Source: JOPF136 sp963773835 (GTDB lineage: Bacteria > Acidobacteriota > Terriglobia > Acidiferrales > UBA7541). Taken from it: a stretch of 64,000 nucleotides of DNA. The stretch lies in contig CAVZCQ010000006.1 of NCBI GenBank assembly GCA_963773835.1, positions 62,001 to 126,000 on the forward strand, written 5' to 3'. This document shows positions 1-7,639 of this stretch, piece by piece (the first letter of the stretch is position 1; each line of letters opens with the position of its first letter). The position numbers and the translations under genes are program-made. Below the pieces are notes generated by a model. The model was not told the DNA's origin. It did not search any database and saw nothing but the letters and a program-made list of their open reading frames with translations.

Positions 1-632
1 TAGGTCTTGAACCACTCCTGGACGTCTTTGAACGCGGCAGCGTCCAAATCGGCCATGTCGCCGATCACGTCCCAGGAGTAAGGATGTCCCGCGGGAAACG
101 TATTATCGGGGATGTGCTCCTCGGTCGTATCGTACGGCTGGTTTTCGTCCTGCCGTTTTTCGTTTTCCACCACGCCGCGCTGGAGATCGAGCGTCTTCTG
201 GCTCAGGTCGAGGTAGGCCATACGATCGGCTTCCATCCACAGCGCGTAATCAAACGCCGAGGCGGGAACGTTTTCGAAGTAATTGGTGCGGTCGAAATTG
301 GTGGTGCCGTTGAGGTCGGTGGCGCCCACGGACTGCAGGGCCTTGACGTAGCTGCCCGGCGCGTGCTGGCTGCCTCCGAACATCAGGTGCTCGAACAGGT
401 GGGCGAAGCCGGTGTGTCCCGCCCTCTCGTTCTTCGAGCCCACGTGATACCACATGTTGATGGCGACGATGGGGGCTTTGTGGTCCTCATGGACGATGAG
501 CGTGAGTCCGTTGCTCAGGACAAATTTTTGATAGCTGATGTCCGGCTCCTGGGCACGCGCCGGAACCGCGGCGCCGGCTGCGAGCACCAGAACAAACAGC
601 AGAGACAGCAGACGAACGAGATGAATCCTCAT
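1..632 (-). CDS. M16 family zinc metallopeptidase, N-terminal part (runs off the left edge)
   Basis: This is the 5' part of a secreted insulinase/pitrilysin-type peptidase; about 210 residues are visible and the rest lies beyond base 1. A signal peptide ends near the Ala-rich AVPARAQ stretch. The inverted zinc motif HLFEH (HxxEH) follows the conserved KNERAGHTGFAHL context, and the distal zinc-ligand Glu lies in VVENEKRQ about 75 residues later, so the active site of the first M16 domain looks intact. The start ATG (complement of 630-632) has GGAGGGAGAA just upstream, a strong ribosome site. Family members are about 430-950 residues long, so most of the protein is missing here. They act in the periplasm or on the surface to degrade peptides. 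It lies on the same strand as the ADOP permease gene and may follow it, but the roughly 200-base gap does not prove an operon. Confidence 0.93.
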   Translation of the reverse strand, partial: MRIHLVRLLSLLFVLVLAAGAAVPARAQEPDISYQKFVLSNGLTLIVHEDHKAPIVAINMWYHVGSKNERAGHTGFAHLFEHLMFGGSQHAPGSYVKALQSVGATDLNGTTNFDRTNYFENVPASAFDYALWMEADRMAYLDLSQKTLDLQRGVVENEKRQDENQPYDTTEEHIPDNTFPAGHPYSWDVIGDMADLDAAAFKDVQEWFKT

Positions 633-835
633 GGTTCTCCCTCCGAGAGTTTCAGACGGAATTTGGAGTTATCCGGTTTCCGGGGCTGGTGCGCGAAGCA
701 GGATGCCGACGCAGGCCAGGGTCGGGCCCCTGCGCCCCGGGAGAGATAGTACCGATTCCGGAGAGGCAAGGCCAGCCCGAAACTGGCGCGAGGGCTCGCG
801 GACCGGCACAGGAGTGCAGCGGCGGGGAAAAGAAG

Positions 836-3391
836 CTACTCCGCGCGGAGCGCTTCAACCGGCGAAATCGCGGCCGCCCGCCCGGCCGGAATCAGCGCCG
901 CGATCAGCGAGCAGATCGCGAGCGCGACTGCGGCGACGCCGAGCGCGAGCGGGTCCCAGAACGCGACGCCATAGAGCTGGGCGGAAATCAGCCGCCCGGC
1001 TCCGATGGCGAGAGGCAGGCCCAGAATCAGCCCGGCAACCACGCGTTGAAACGCGCCGCCGAGGACATGGCGAATCAGCCGGCCGCGGTCGGCTCCGAGG
1101 GCCATGCGAATGCCAAATTCGTTGGTACGCTGCGCGACCGTATAAGCGGTAACTCCGTAGAGGCCGATGGCGGCAAGCGCCAGGGCCACCAGTCCGAACA
1201 AACCCGCGAGGCTGGCGACCGCGCGCTCCTGGCTGAACGTGAGTCGGATCTGCTCCTCCAGCGTGCGGACAGATGTGATCGTGAGATTGGGATCCACGCC
1301 GGCCACCGTACGGACAATGACGGGTTCGAGTGCGCCCGGCGGCACGTTGGTGAGCAACAGAATTCCGCCGATGTAGTGCGAGCTCAGCTCAATCCTCTGC
1401 ATCAGGGGCTGTGGGTAGGGGACCGTCTGTGCGAGCGGCACGTAGAACATCGGGAAGGCGGGGCGTCTCAACCCCCATCCGGCGAAACGGGCGTCTCCTA
1501 CGATTCCGACGATCCGGAAGTCTCCGGCATTCTCTGGCAGATCGAGGCCGAAGTGCTGATCGATGGGGTCTTCGCCGGGCTTGAAGAAGCGTTTGACAAA
1601 CGTTTCATTGACCACCGCCACCAGCGGCGCGGATTCGTTGTCGGACTCGTTGAGCCCGCGGCCGCGAAGCACAGGAACGCCCAGATTCTGCAGGTAGTGT
1701 GCGCTCACGCGGTCCCAGGAAGCGCCTGTTTCGTCGGTCACGTTGCCCACCGGGTGCCCGGAAACGATGACCATCTCTCCCCAATTGTTCGTCAATGGAT
1801 TGTAGAGCGACAAACCCGAGCCCTGAACGCCAGGAATGCGGTTGAGCGCGTCTTCAAGATGGCGGTAGAGCGCGGCCAGCCTTTCCGGCGTGTAAGTGGC
1901 TGGCGGATTGTGGAGCGCTACCAGCACGCGTCCCGAAATCTGGTAGCCGAAATTCTGGTGTTCGAGATTGCTGAGGCTGCGCGCCAGCATCGCCGCGCCG
2001 GCCACCAGGACAACCGAAAGAGCGGCCTGCACCACCAGGAGTCCCTTGCGGGCAAACGATCCACGGTCTCGAGTGCCCCGGCCGGCCGCGCGCAGCGCCT
2101 CGGCAGGATCCGTGCGCGTGGCCACCCAGGCGGGAGCGGCGCCGAAAATGATGCCGGTGACGAGCGCCAATCCAAACGCAATTGCCAGGACCGGGAGTGA
2201 CGGCGTCACGCGGAACGGCAGGAAGTGCGCGCTCCGGAAGGCCAGCGCCACCAGTAGCCGCGCCGCAGCCACGGCCACCACGAGTCCGGCGAGGCAACCT
2301 CCGATTGCGAGCAACATGCTCTCCGTGAGCGCCTGGGTAATGATCCGTCGCGGGGTGGCGCCGATGGCGAGACGCACCGCGGTTTGCGGGCGTCGCACCG
2401 CCGCTCGGGCCAGCAGCAGATTGGCGACGTTCGCGCACGCGATCAACAGCACCAAGCCGCAAACAGCCAGCAGAATCTCCAGGCTGCGTCCGTATTCCTC
2501 CTTCATCAACTCGACCCCGGCGCCGGCCGGGATCACGTGAATCACCTGTTTCGGAAGCGCGCGAATCACGTCCGGCATCCAGTTGGAGGGATAGCCGGAA
2601 TCGGACTGCAGCCACTGGCGGAGCAGGGCGGTGAATCGCGCGGACATGCCGTTCGTCGAAGCCCCGGGCCGGAGACGGCCCATCATGCGCAGCCAGGCGG
2701 ATACCGATTGATGCAGGAGCGAACTGCCGCCGGCAATCATGGATTCCTGTTGCAAGGGGATCCAGACGTCGGGCGGATCGCTGGTCAGCGTTTCGCCAAA
2801 AAAGCCGGGAGGCGCCACTCCGATGATGGTAAACGGATGGCCCTCGACGATGAAGGTTCCGCCCACAACGGAAGTGTCACTGCCATAGGTGGTCTGCCAG
2901 GCGTGGTGGCTGAGGACCGCGACCGGCGCTGAAGCTGGCCTGTCATCCTCCGGAGTCAGCACGCGGCCGCCAAACGCGCGCACTCCAAGCATCGAGAAAT
3001 AGCCGCCGGAGACGTACTCGGAACGCAGCGGCCGCGCGGCTTGCTCGCCCTCGCGACGAACGCTCAACAGGCCCCGCCCGGCCTGAAACGCCGCGGTCTG
3101 TTCAAATTCGGGCGCTGCGGCCTTCAGTCGCTCGTAGAGGGGGAAGGAATAGAAGCCCCAGACGTCCTGCGGCCCCCCTTCCACGCAGCAATCGTCGCCC
3201 TCACCGACCCGGTACAGGCTGGCTGGATCGGTCACAGGGAGCGACCGGAGCATGACCTCGTGGATGAGTGTGAAGATGGCCGTCGTGCCCCCGATGCCGA
3301 GGGCCAACGTGAGGATGGCCGCGGCGGTGAACACCGGCGAGTGGCGGAACTGACGCAGGGCGTAGCGCAGGTTGCCGAATAGATTTCGCAT
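836..3391 (-). CDS. ADOP-type ABC transporter permease (duplicated MacB_PCD/FtsX)
   Basis: An 851-residue inner-membrane protein with two tandem MacB periplasmic core plus FtsX modules. The first transmembrane helix is at about residues 21-43 (the LTLALGIGGTTAIFTLI region), a three-helix FtsX block lies around 305-385, the second module opens near 455-490, and a final FtsX block lies around 715-845 with the diagnostic NEFGIRMALGA. This is the layout of the Acidobacterial Duplicated Orphan Permease family, which is expanded in Acidobacteriota and usually lacks an adjacent ATPase. No ATP-binding protein is encoded next to it here. The start ATG is preceded by GAGGGGGGGAGG. MacB-like permeases work in export or mechanotransmission; the substrate cannot be told from the sequence. 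The length is normal for the family and there is no sign of truncation. Confidence 0.93.
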   Translation of the reverse strand: MRNLFGNLRYALRQFRHSPVFTAAAILTLALGIGGTTAIFTLIHEVMLRSLPVTDPASLYRVGEGDDCCVEGGPQDVWGFYSFPLYERLKAAAPEFEQTAAFQAGRGLLSVRREGEQAARPLRSEYVSGGYFSMLGVRAFGGRVLTPEDDRPASAPVAVLSHHAWQTTYGSDTSVVGGTFIVEGHPFTIIGVAPPGFFGETLTSDPPDVWIPLQQESMIAGGSSLLHQSVSAWLRMMGRLRPGASTNGMSARFTALLRQWLQSDSGYPSNWMPDVIRALPKQVIHVIPAGAGVELMKEEYGRSLEILLAVCGLVLLIACANVANLLLARAAVRRPQTAVRLAIGATPRRIITQALTESMLLAIGGCLAGLVVAVAAARLLVALAFRSAHFLPFRVTPSLPVLAIAFGLALVTGIIFGAAPAWVATRTDPAEALRAAGRGTRDRGSFARKGLLVVQAALSVVLVAGAAMLARSLSNLEHQNFGYQISGRVLVALHNPPATYTPERLAALYRHLEDALNRIPGVQGSGLSLYNPLTNNWGEMVIVSGHPVGNVTDETGASWDRVSAHYLQNLGVPVLRGRGLNESDNESAPLVAVVNETFVKRFFKPGEDPIDQHFGLDLPENAGDFRIVGIVGDARFAGWGLRRPAFPMFYVPLAQTVPYPQPLMQRIELSSHYIGGILLLTNVPPGALEPVIVRTVAGVDPNLTITSVRTLEEQIRLTFSQERAVASLAGLFGLVALALAAIGLYGVTAYTVAQRTNEFGIRMALGADRGRLIRHVLGGAFQRVVAGLILGLPLAIGAGRLISAQLYGVAFWDPLALGVAAVALAICSLIAALIPAGRAAAISPVEALRAE

Positions 3392-3591
3392 GCCTCCCCC
3401 CCTCGAACAATTACGAACTCCGGGCGCCCCGGGTTCCCTACTTTCGACGGATTGGCGCGCCGCTGGTTAGGAGGGAAATCCGATACTCGCCAACGGAGAA
3501 GCTATGCTCAGGAGCCGGAGATTCAGCGGCAGAATGGAAGGGGCGCAAATCGAGAACCAGTAGAGCGCTCTCCGGCCTCCGGGGCGGTTCC

Positions 3592-4581
3592 TCACCGTCT
3601 CACGGGCAGGCTGCGCGCGAGCAGTGTGGAAATTTGCGATTGGGTAAGGCTGAGATTCAGCTCCACGCGCTCGCCTGACTGCTGCACCACGGCGGCATGG
3701 AGCGCCGCGGCCAGGTCCGGATTCTGATTGGATTCGGCAGTGGAGTAGAGCGCGAATCCTGCCTGGGCCACGGCGGCAAGCAGAGCGGCCTGGCTCGCGT
3801 CGGTGCAGATGAAACTGGCGGAGGCGGTAAGGTCGTTGCCCAGCGTGGCGCGCGCCACGGCGGCGCGCAGATTGTTGAGCAGCGTCTGCGCCTCAGGCCG
3901 GGCGGCTGCGTCGGGCGCGATCGTGCGGATTTCGAGGGCCGCGAATCGCTGGTCCATCACGGACCAGATGGCACTGCGGCCATTGGCCTCGGCGAGGAGC
4001 GGAGAAAGGGTCTGGTTCTGGCGGAAGCCGGGAGCGCCCGTGGAAGCGCGGTTCAACAGTGCCTCCACCTGGTCGCGGGTGCCGAACACCAGCTTGCTGG
4101 AATCGGGAAACGCGAGGGCGAAAGCCTGGCCGGCTTCGTTCTCCCCCATCCCGATCACGTGTATCCCGGCAACTTCGGAGCTGGGCAGCCGCAGAGCGCG
4201 GGCGCGCTCCGCGACGGTGGACGGCGCAAAACTGCCCTCGGCAATGCTGATCAGTTCGATGCCTCCGCTCGGGGAAACCAGATAAGCCCAGCTCAGTTGC
4301 TGCGCCTGGGCTTCAAAATCGACCCCCAGGGAGAGAGCCTGCGATTCGAGCTGGCGGAGCCGCGGCGGGAAATAGGAATCGTGGATGATGCGATAGTGCG
4401 GCGACTGCCGGAGGGTGTGGAGGTCGGCAAAGGCGAGTTCGCCGGCTTCGGGGGGATAGAGAGCGAGAGTGGAGTCGGGCAGGGACTGCGCGCGTGCGGG
4501 GGCCGCAAAGAACGGCACGAAGATTGCAGCGCAAAACAGCAGGCCCGCGCATCGGGCGAGGTTCCGGTGGAAGTTCATCAT
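3592..4581 (-). CDS. Secreted protein of unknown function
   Basis: A 329-residue protein with a clear signal peptide (hydrophobic stretch LLFCAAIFVPFFAA followed by the cleavage-like ARAQ). I do not recognise the family. The mature part is alpha/beta-like with no Cys cluster, no lipobox and no second membrane segment. It repeatedly pairs hydrophobic strands with Ala-rich helices and ends in SLPVRR. Two adjacent ATG codons are possible starts (4581 and 4578); the upstream AAGGA is only a modest ribosome site. It is divergent from the response-regulator gene at 4867, with 285 bases between the two starts. Its strand and position next to the ADOP permease are compatible with a loose cluster but give no function. 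Codon usage looks like that of its neighbours. Confidence 0.75.
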   Translation of the reverse strand: MMNFHRNLARCAGLLFCAAIFVPFFAAPARAQSLPDSTLALYPPEAGELAFADLHTLRQSPHYRIIHDSYFPPRLRQLESQALSLGVDFEAQAQQLSWAYLVSPSGGIELISIAEGSFAPSTVAERARALRLPSSEVAGIHVIGMGENEAGQAFALAFPDSSKLVFGTRDQVEALLNRASTGAPGFRQNQTLSPLLAEANGRSAIWSVMDQRFAALEIRTIAPDAAARPEAQTLLNNLRAAVARATLGNDLTASASFICTDASQAALLAAVAQAGFALYSTAESNQNPDLAAALHAAVVQQSGERVELNLSLTQSQISTLLARSLPVRR

Positions 4582-4783
4582 CTTGGAATCCTTGGTTCCG
4601 AAAGGTTTAGACGCCTACAGGGTGCGGGGGTATGCCGGGAGTTCCCCCAAATGCCCAGCAAATACAATGGGCGTCGGGCAGGAGTTTGTCAATTCGGCCG
4701 GCTCCGCCGCGTGGCCGATGGGAGCCCCGGTCAGCGAGGTGCGGGGTGTAGTGTCCGGCGGGAATCACGGCTGGGACGAACTC

Positions 4784-4812
4784 TTGACAGAGTAGTCTTT
4801 GGAAACGAGAAT
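4784..4812 (+). promoter_or_regulatory. Putative sigma70-type promoter of the response-regulator gene
   Basis: TTGACA at 4784-4789, a 17-base spacer, then GAGAAT at 4807-4812. The -35 is perfect and the -10 is weak (4 of 6). The predicted transcript would have a leader of about 48 bases before the ATG at 4867. Confidence 0.4.
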
Positions 4813-4866
4813 AAACACCTGTTTTGCGGGCACCCCCTTCCGCCCGCGCATGAACGCGAGGTTCAC

Positions 4867-5661
4867 ATGCGCATCCTGCTGGCGGAAGGCGATCCATCAC
4901 TCGCCTCATTTGTACGCAAGGGTCTCGAAGCGGAACACTATGCCGTGGATACGTGTGCCGACGGGCCGGAGACGGCCTTCCTGTGGCAGCAATTCGGCTA
5001 CGATCTGCTGGTGCTGGACCTGGGCCTGAGCCCGGCCGCCGGCATGCGCGGGCACGATCTTCTCGGCGCCACGCGGGAAGCCAAGCCTGCCGTACCCATC
5101 CTGGCGCTCTGCAGCTCCTCGCGGGCCGAGGACCGGGCGCGGGCGCTGGACCATGGTGCGGACGACGTGCTCACGCGCCCCTTTTCGTTCTGTGAGCTGG
5201 CGGCGCGCGTTCGAGCCCTGTTGCGGCGAGGGGCCGGCCCTGCCGAGTCTGTGCTCCAGGTGGCCGACCTCGCCCTGGACCGGCTGGAACGCACGGTGGA
5301 ACGCGCCGGACGCAAGGTTCCGCTGACGGCAAAGGAGTTTGCTCTTCTCGAATACCTCATGCGCAATCGCGGGCGGGCGCTCAGCCGCGCCATGATCGTC
5401 GAACACGTTTGGAATCTGTGCTTCGACACTTCTACGAACGTCGTGGATGTGTATATCAACTACCTGCGCCGAAAATTGGACGATGGATTCGATCCCCCGT
5501 TGATCCATACGGTACGGGGCGTGGGCTACCGCCTGGAAGTCCCCGACGACGCTGAAGCCATGCTCACTCACCGGCGCAATCCCGCCACGATTCCGCTCGA
5601 GCCCCGGCGCTATCAGCCCGTTCAGGCTGCAGCAGTGGGCGCACGCGGGCCCCGGCGATAG
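4867..5661 (+). CDS. OmpR/PhoB-type response regulator with an atypical receiver
   Basis: A 264-residue regulator with an N-terminal receiver (about 1-118) and a C-terminal winged-helix DNA-binding domain (about 130-228; VPLTAKEFALLEYLMR, DVYINYLRRKL and HTVRGVGYRL are classic OmpR_C segments), followed by a short basic tail. The phosphoacceptor Asp51 is present (LLVLDLGL). The acidic pair is E7-G8 instead of E-D/D-D, so the residue that normally ligates Mg2+ directly is Gly, and the invariant Lys of the KPF motif is Arg104 (LTRPF). That suggests weak or absent phospho-signalling. The open frame continues upstream, but ATG 4867 has GCGAGG seven bases before it and begins exactly where the domain begins. 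No histidine kinase is adjacent, so it is an orphan. It may regulate the divergent secreted-protein gene or the sigma-factor genes downstream; both are guesses. Confidence 0.92.
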   Translation: MRILLAEGDPSLASFVRKGLEAEHYAVDTCADGPETAFLWQQFGYDLLVLDLGLSPAAGMRGHDLLGATREAKPAVPILALCSSSRAEDRARALDHGADDVLTRPFSFCELAARVRALLRRGAGPAESVLQVADLALDRLERTVERAGRKVPLTAKEFALLEYLMRNRGRALSRAMIVEHVWNLCFDTSTNVVDVYINYLRRKLDDGFDPPLIHTVRGVGYRLEVPDDAEAMLTHRRNPATIPLEPRRYQPVQAAAVGARGPRR

Positions 5662-5993
5662 CCGGAAAGGGCCCGGGCCAGGGGCCGCTCCTTAGTCATG
5701 CTTCGCTCATAGCAGCAGCAACTCCCTCATCACAGCGCATCTGCACAATTTTCGCTTGAACGATGGCGATATGACCGTGTTCCGTTCCGAAACGGGAAGC
5801 GTCCGCGCTGTTTCAGGAAGAACACTTTCCCGCTATTTCGAGAAAAATCTAATCGCCAGCTAACGCCTTTCTAAGCCGTCTTCCCTAGCGTGTTTCATGT
5901 CGAAGCGGGCAGTGTGCCGAGGCGACGCAGCGTTCCGAACGCATGGAACAGCATTCGAAACGAACTCCAGAGAGCAAGGGGAAGAACCCGGCC
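5662..5993. other. Intergenic region between regulator and sigma-factor genes
   Basis: No gene is supported here. A nested inverted repeat overlaps the regulator's stop codon (CGGGCCC at 5646-5652 with GGGCCCG at 5669-5675, inner stem CGGC/GCCG), but no T-run follows, so it is at best a weak terminator. An in-frame ATG at 5943 could extend the sigma factor, without a good ribosome site. Confidence 0.3.
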
Positions 5994-6872
5994 ATGAATC
6001 GCACATGCGTTGGCATTTCGAACAGCAGGCGGCTGAAAAATTCAACGCCCCCGCCCCTGCGGCGCCCCAGCCGCCCCGTGGCGATGGCCACGGCGGGAGA
6101 CGACCGGCTGATGGAACTGCTGCCCCAGGTGCGTTTCATCGCGCGACGAATCCACAGCCGGCTGCCGGCGCACGTGCCGTTTGACGATTTGCTCCAGGCG
6201 GGAGTACTGGGCCTGCTGGACGCGCTGCGCAAATTCGATCCCCGGCGAAAGGTACAGCTCGAGTCGTACATGAAGTTCCGGATCCGCGGAGCGATTCTGG
6301 ATGAGCTGCGCTCGCTGGATTGGAGCCCGAGGGAGCTGCGGCGGAAGGCTCGGCGGCTGGAGGAAGCCGAGCAGCAACTGCGCGGCCGGCTGGGGCGCGA
6401 GCCGGTGGCCGCGGAGCTGGCGAAAGTCACGGGAATGTCGCTGTCGCAATATCATCGCCTGGCGGGAGAGCTTCGCGGGCTGGATTTGGGAAGCCTGCAG
6501 GAAGTAGCGATGTCATCCGAGGAGGGAACGGAGCAGGATCTCTCTTCCCGGCTGGCTTCACCGGAGGCCACCAGTCCGCTGGTAATGTGCACGAGCCAGG
6601 AGCAGCGGGGGCGTCTGGAAGAGGCAATCCGGAGGCTGCCGGAGCGGGAACGGCTGGCGCTCACTCTGTATTACTACGAAGAGCTGACGATGAAAGAGGT
6701 GGGCGAGGTGCTGGCGGTGGGGGAATCGCGGGTCAGCCAGCTCCACTCCTCGGCGTTGGTTCGGCTGCGGCAATATATGCAAGGGCAACCGGAGGCGCAG
6801 GGCGCGGGGCCAGGCACCGGCGAGCCTACCGCGCGTGGGGGTGTGCGGGCGTGCGGCTCGCCCATGGCCTAG
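5994..6872 (+). CDS. fliA: FliA/WhiG-type (sigma28) RNA polymerase sigma factor
   Basis: About 292 residues from this start. Region 2 is clear (LLPQVRFIARRIHSRL, then VPFDDLLQAGVLGLLDALRKFD, and YMKFRIRGAILDELRSLDW), followed by the region-3 segment with SPRELRRKARRLEEAE and LGREPVAAELA. Region 4 is RLEEAIRRLPERERLALTLYYYEELTMKEVGEVL with the helix-turn-helix VGESRVSQLHSSALVRLR. This order and the DELR...DW...R spacing are those of the sigma28 family, which directs RNA polymerase to flagellar or developmental promoters. AAGGGGAAG about 9-12 bases upstream favours ATG 5994; ATG 5943 and ATG 6084 are alternatives, the last removing a basic, Pro-rich N-terminal extension. The FlgM-like gene lies 149 bases downstream. 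No flagellar or chemotaxis gene is in the window, so the regulon is unknown. The gene symbol reflects family only. Confidence 0.9.
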   Translation: MNRTCVGISNSRRLKNSTPPPLRRPSRPVAMATAGDDRLMELLPQVRFIARRIHSRLPAHVPFDDLLQAGVLGLLDALRKFDPRRKVQLESYMKFRIRGAILDELRSLDWSPRELRRKARRLEEAEQQLRGRLGREPVAAELAKVTGMSLSQYHRLAGELRGLDLGSLQEVAMSSEEGTEQDLSSRLASPEATSPLVMCTSQEQRGRLEEAIRRLPERERLALTLYYYEELTMKEVGEVLAVGESRVSQLHSSALVRLRQYMQGQPEAQGAGPGTGEPTARGGVRACGSPMA

Positions 6873-7021
6873 GCTGGTTGACGACGGAACCCGCCACAGT
6901 GCGGCGGGCGGCTGCCTTCCTGCCTCAGGGCTGGCCGGCGCCCCCGGGTGCTAATGTATTTGCGGCAACTGCCGATTACTTACGTCAGGGTGCCACCGGA
7001 AATCGGCGGCTGAACAATTAA

Positions 7022-7324
7022 ATGGCTGGACGCCCGCGAGATACACGAAAGAGAATCCCGGAAAATCAGGCCGCTAATCGTTCCATCCACAGTACGTTGC
7101 CGCTATTCCCCTCCCCAGAAGAAATCTCAATCTGTGACGCGTTGGCACGTTTCTGCCCGGGCCTGGATCAGGGGAAGATTCTCCAACGCCTTCGGGAAGA
7201 CGAGGCTCGCCGCCGGGAGCGGGTGGATGAGCTACGGAGGCAGGTGATTGCCGGAACCTACCACGTTTCGCCCCGTGCGGTCGCAGCCGCAATCCTGCTG
7301 GAAGGCGATCTGCTGGTCCAATAG
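7022..7324 (+). CDS. flgM: FlgM-like anti-sigma28 factor
   Basis: A 100-residue protein whose C-terminal half matches the FlgM sigma-binding pattern: a charged helix (EDEARRRERVDELRRQVI), then AGTYHVSPRAVAAAIL, which closely resembles the AGTYxVDxxxVAxxLL signature. FlgM proteins bind and hold the FliA-type sigma factor inactive; in flagellated bacteria release is by export through the hook-basal body. The N-terminal 35 residues are basic and Ser/Pro-rich, as expected for the disordered half of FlgM. The position immediately after the sigma28-like gene on the same strand supports the pairing. The ribosome site upstream of ATG 7022 is weak. FlgM is typically about 95-100 residues, so the size fits. 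Sequence similarity is limited to the C-terminal motif, which keeps confidence moderate. Confidence 0.75.
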   Translation: MAGRPRDTRKRIPENQAANRSIHSTLPLFPSPEEISICDALARFCPGLDQGKILQRLREDEARRRERVDELRRQVIAGTYHVSPRAVAAAILLEGDLLVQ

Positions 7325-7639
7325 GGCGACAGCGCGTGGAGCGGGCGCATCCAACCGTGCATTGCTGGTGGTCAACGGCGAGCGCCCTCGGCACACGCGA
7401 AGGCGCCTGCCAAACCGCCTTGACACTCTGGGAGCGGGTTGCTAGCTTTGCCTCTGGCGTGGTCACAATTCCTTGGGTGGATGGCCCTCGAACCGGCGCC
7501 CGGTACGACGGTCCCAGCAGTATTCCGTGAGAAAGTTGCGCGACCTCTCTGTCTCCCGCCCGGCCTGTGCTGTCGTCATGGTTGAGGAATGCGGCTGCCC
7601 CGCCGCCAATCGGAGCCATTGCGGGGCAAGGGGAACTCG
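7325..7639. other. Upstream region of the giant propeller/IPT gene
   Basis: No gene is supported. It contains one promoter-like pair (7420-7448) and a long presumed leader. I searched by eye for a sigma28-type promoter (TAAA with GCCGATAA) and saw none. Confidence 0.4.
7420..7448 (+). promoter_or_regulatory. Putative promoter of the giant propeller/IPT gene
   Basis: TTGACA at 7420-7425, a 17-base spacer and TAGCTT at 7443-7448. The -35 is perfect, the -10 weak. It would give a leader of about 185 bases before ATG 7640. The same -10 hexamer occurs with TTGACG at the same spacing upstream of the repeat lipoprotein gene. Confidence 0.4.

Noticed and set aside
3697..4866. N-terminal extension of the response-regulator frame
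   Set aside because: It overlaps the whole secreted-protein gene on the other strand and adds a low-complexity sequence before a complete receiver domain starting at ATG 4867.
7325..7639. Possible sigma28-dependent promoter for the giant gene
   Set aside because: No TAAA-N15-GCCGATAA-like pair was found; only a sigma70-like pair is present.
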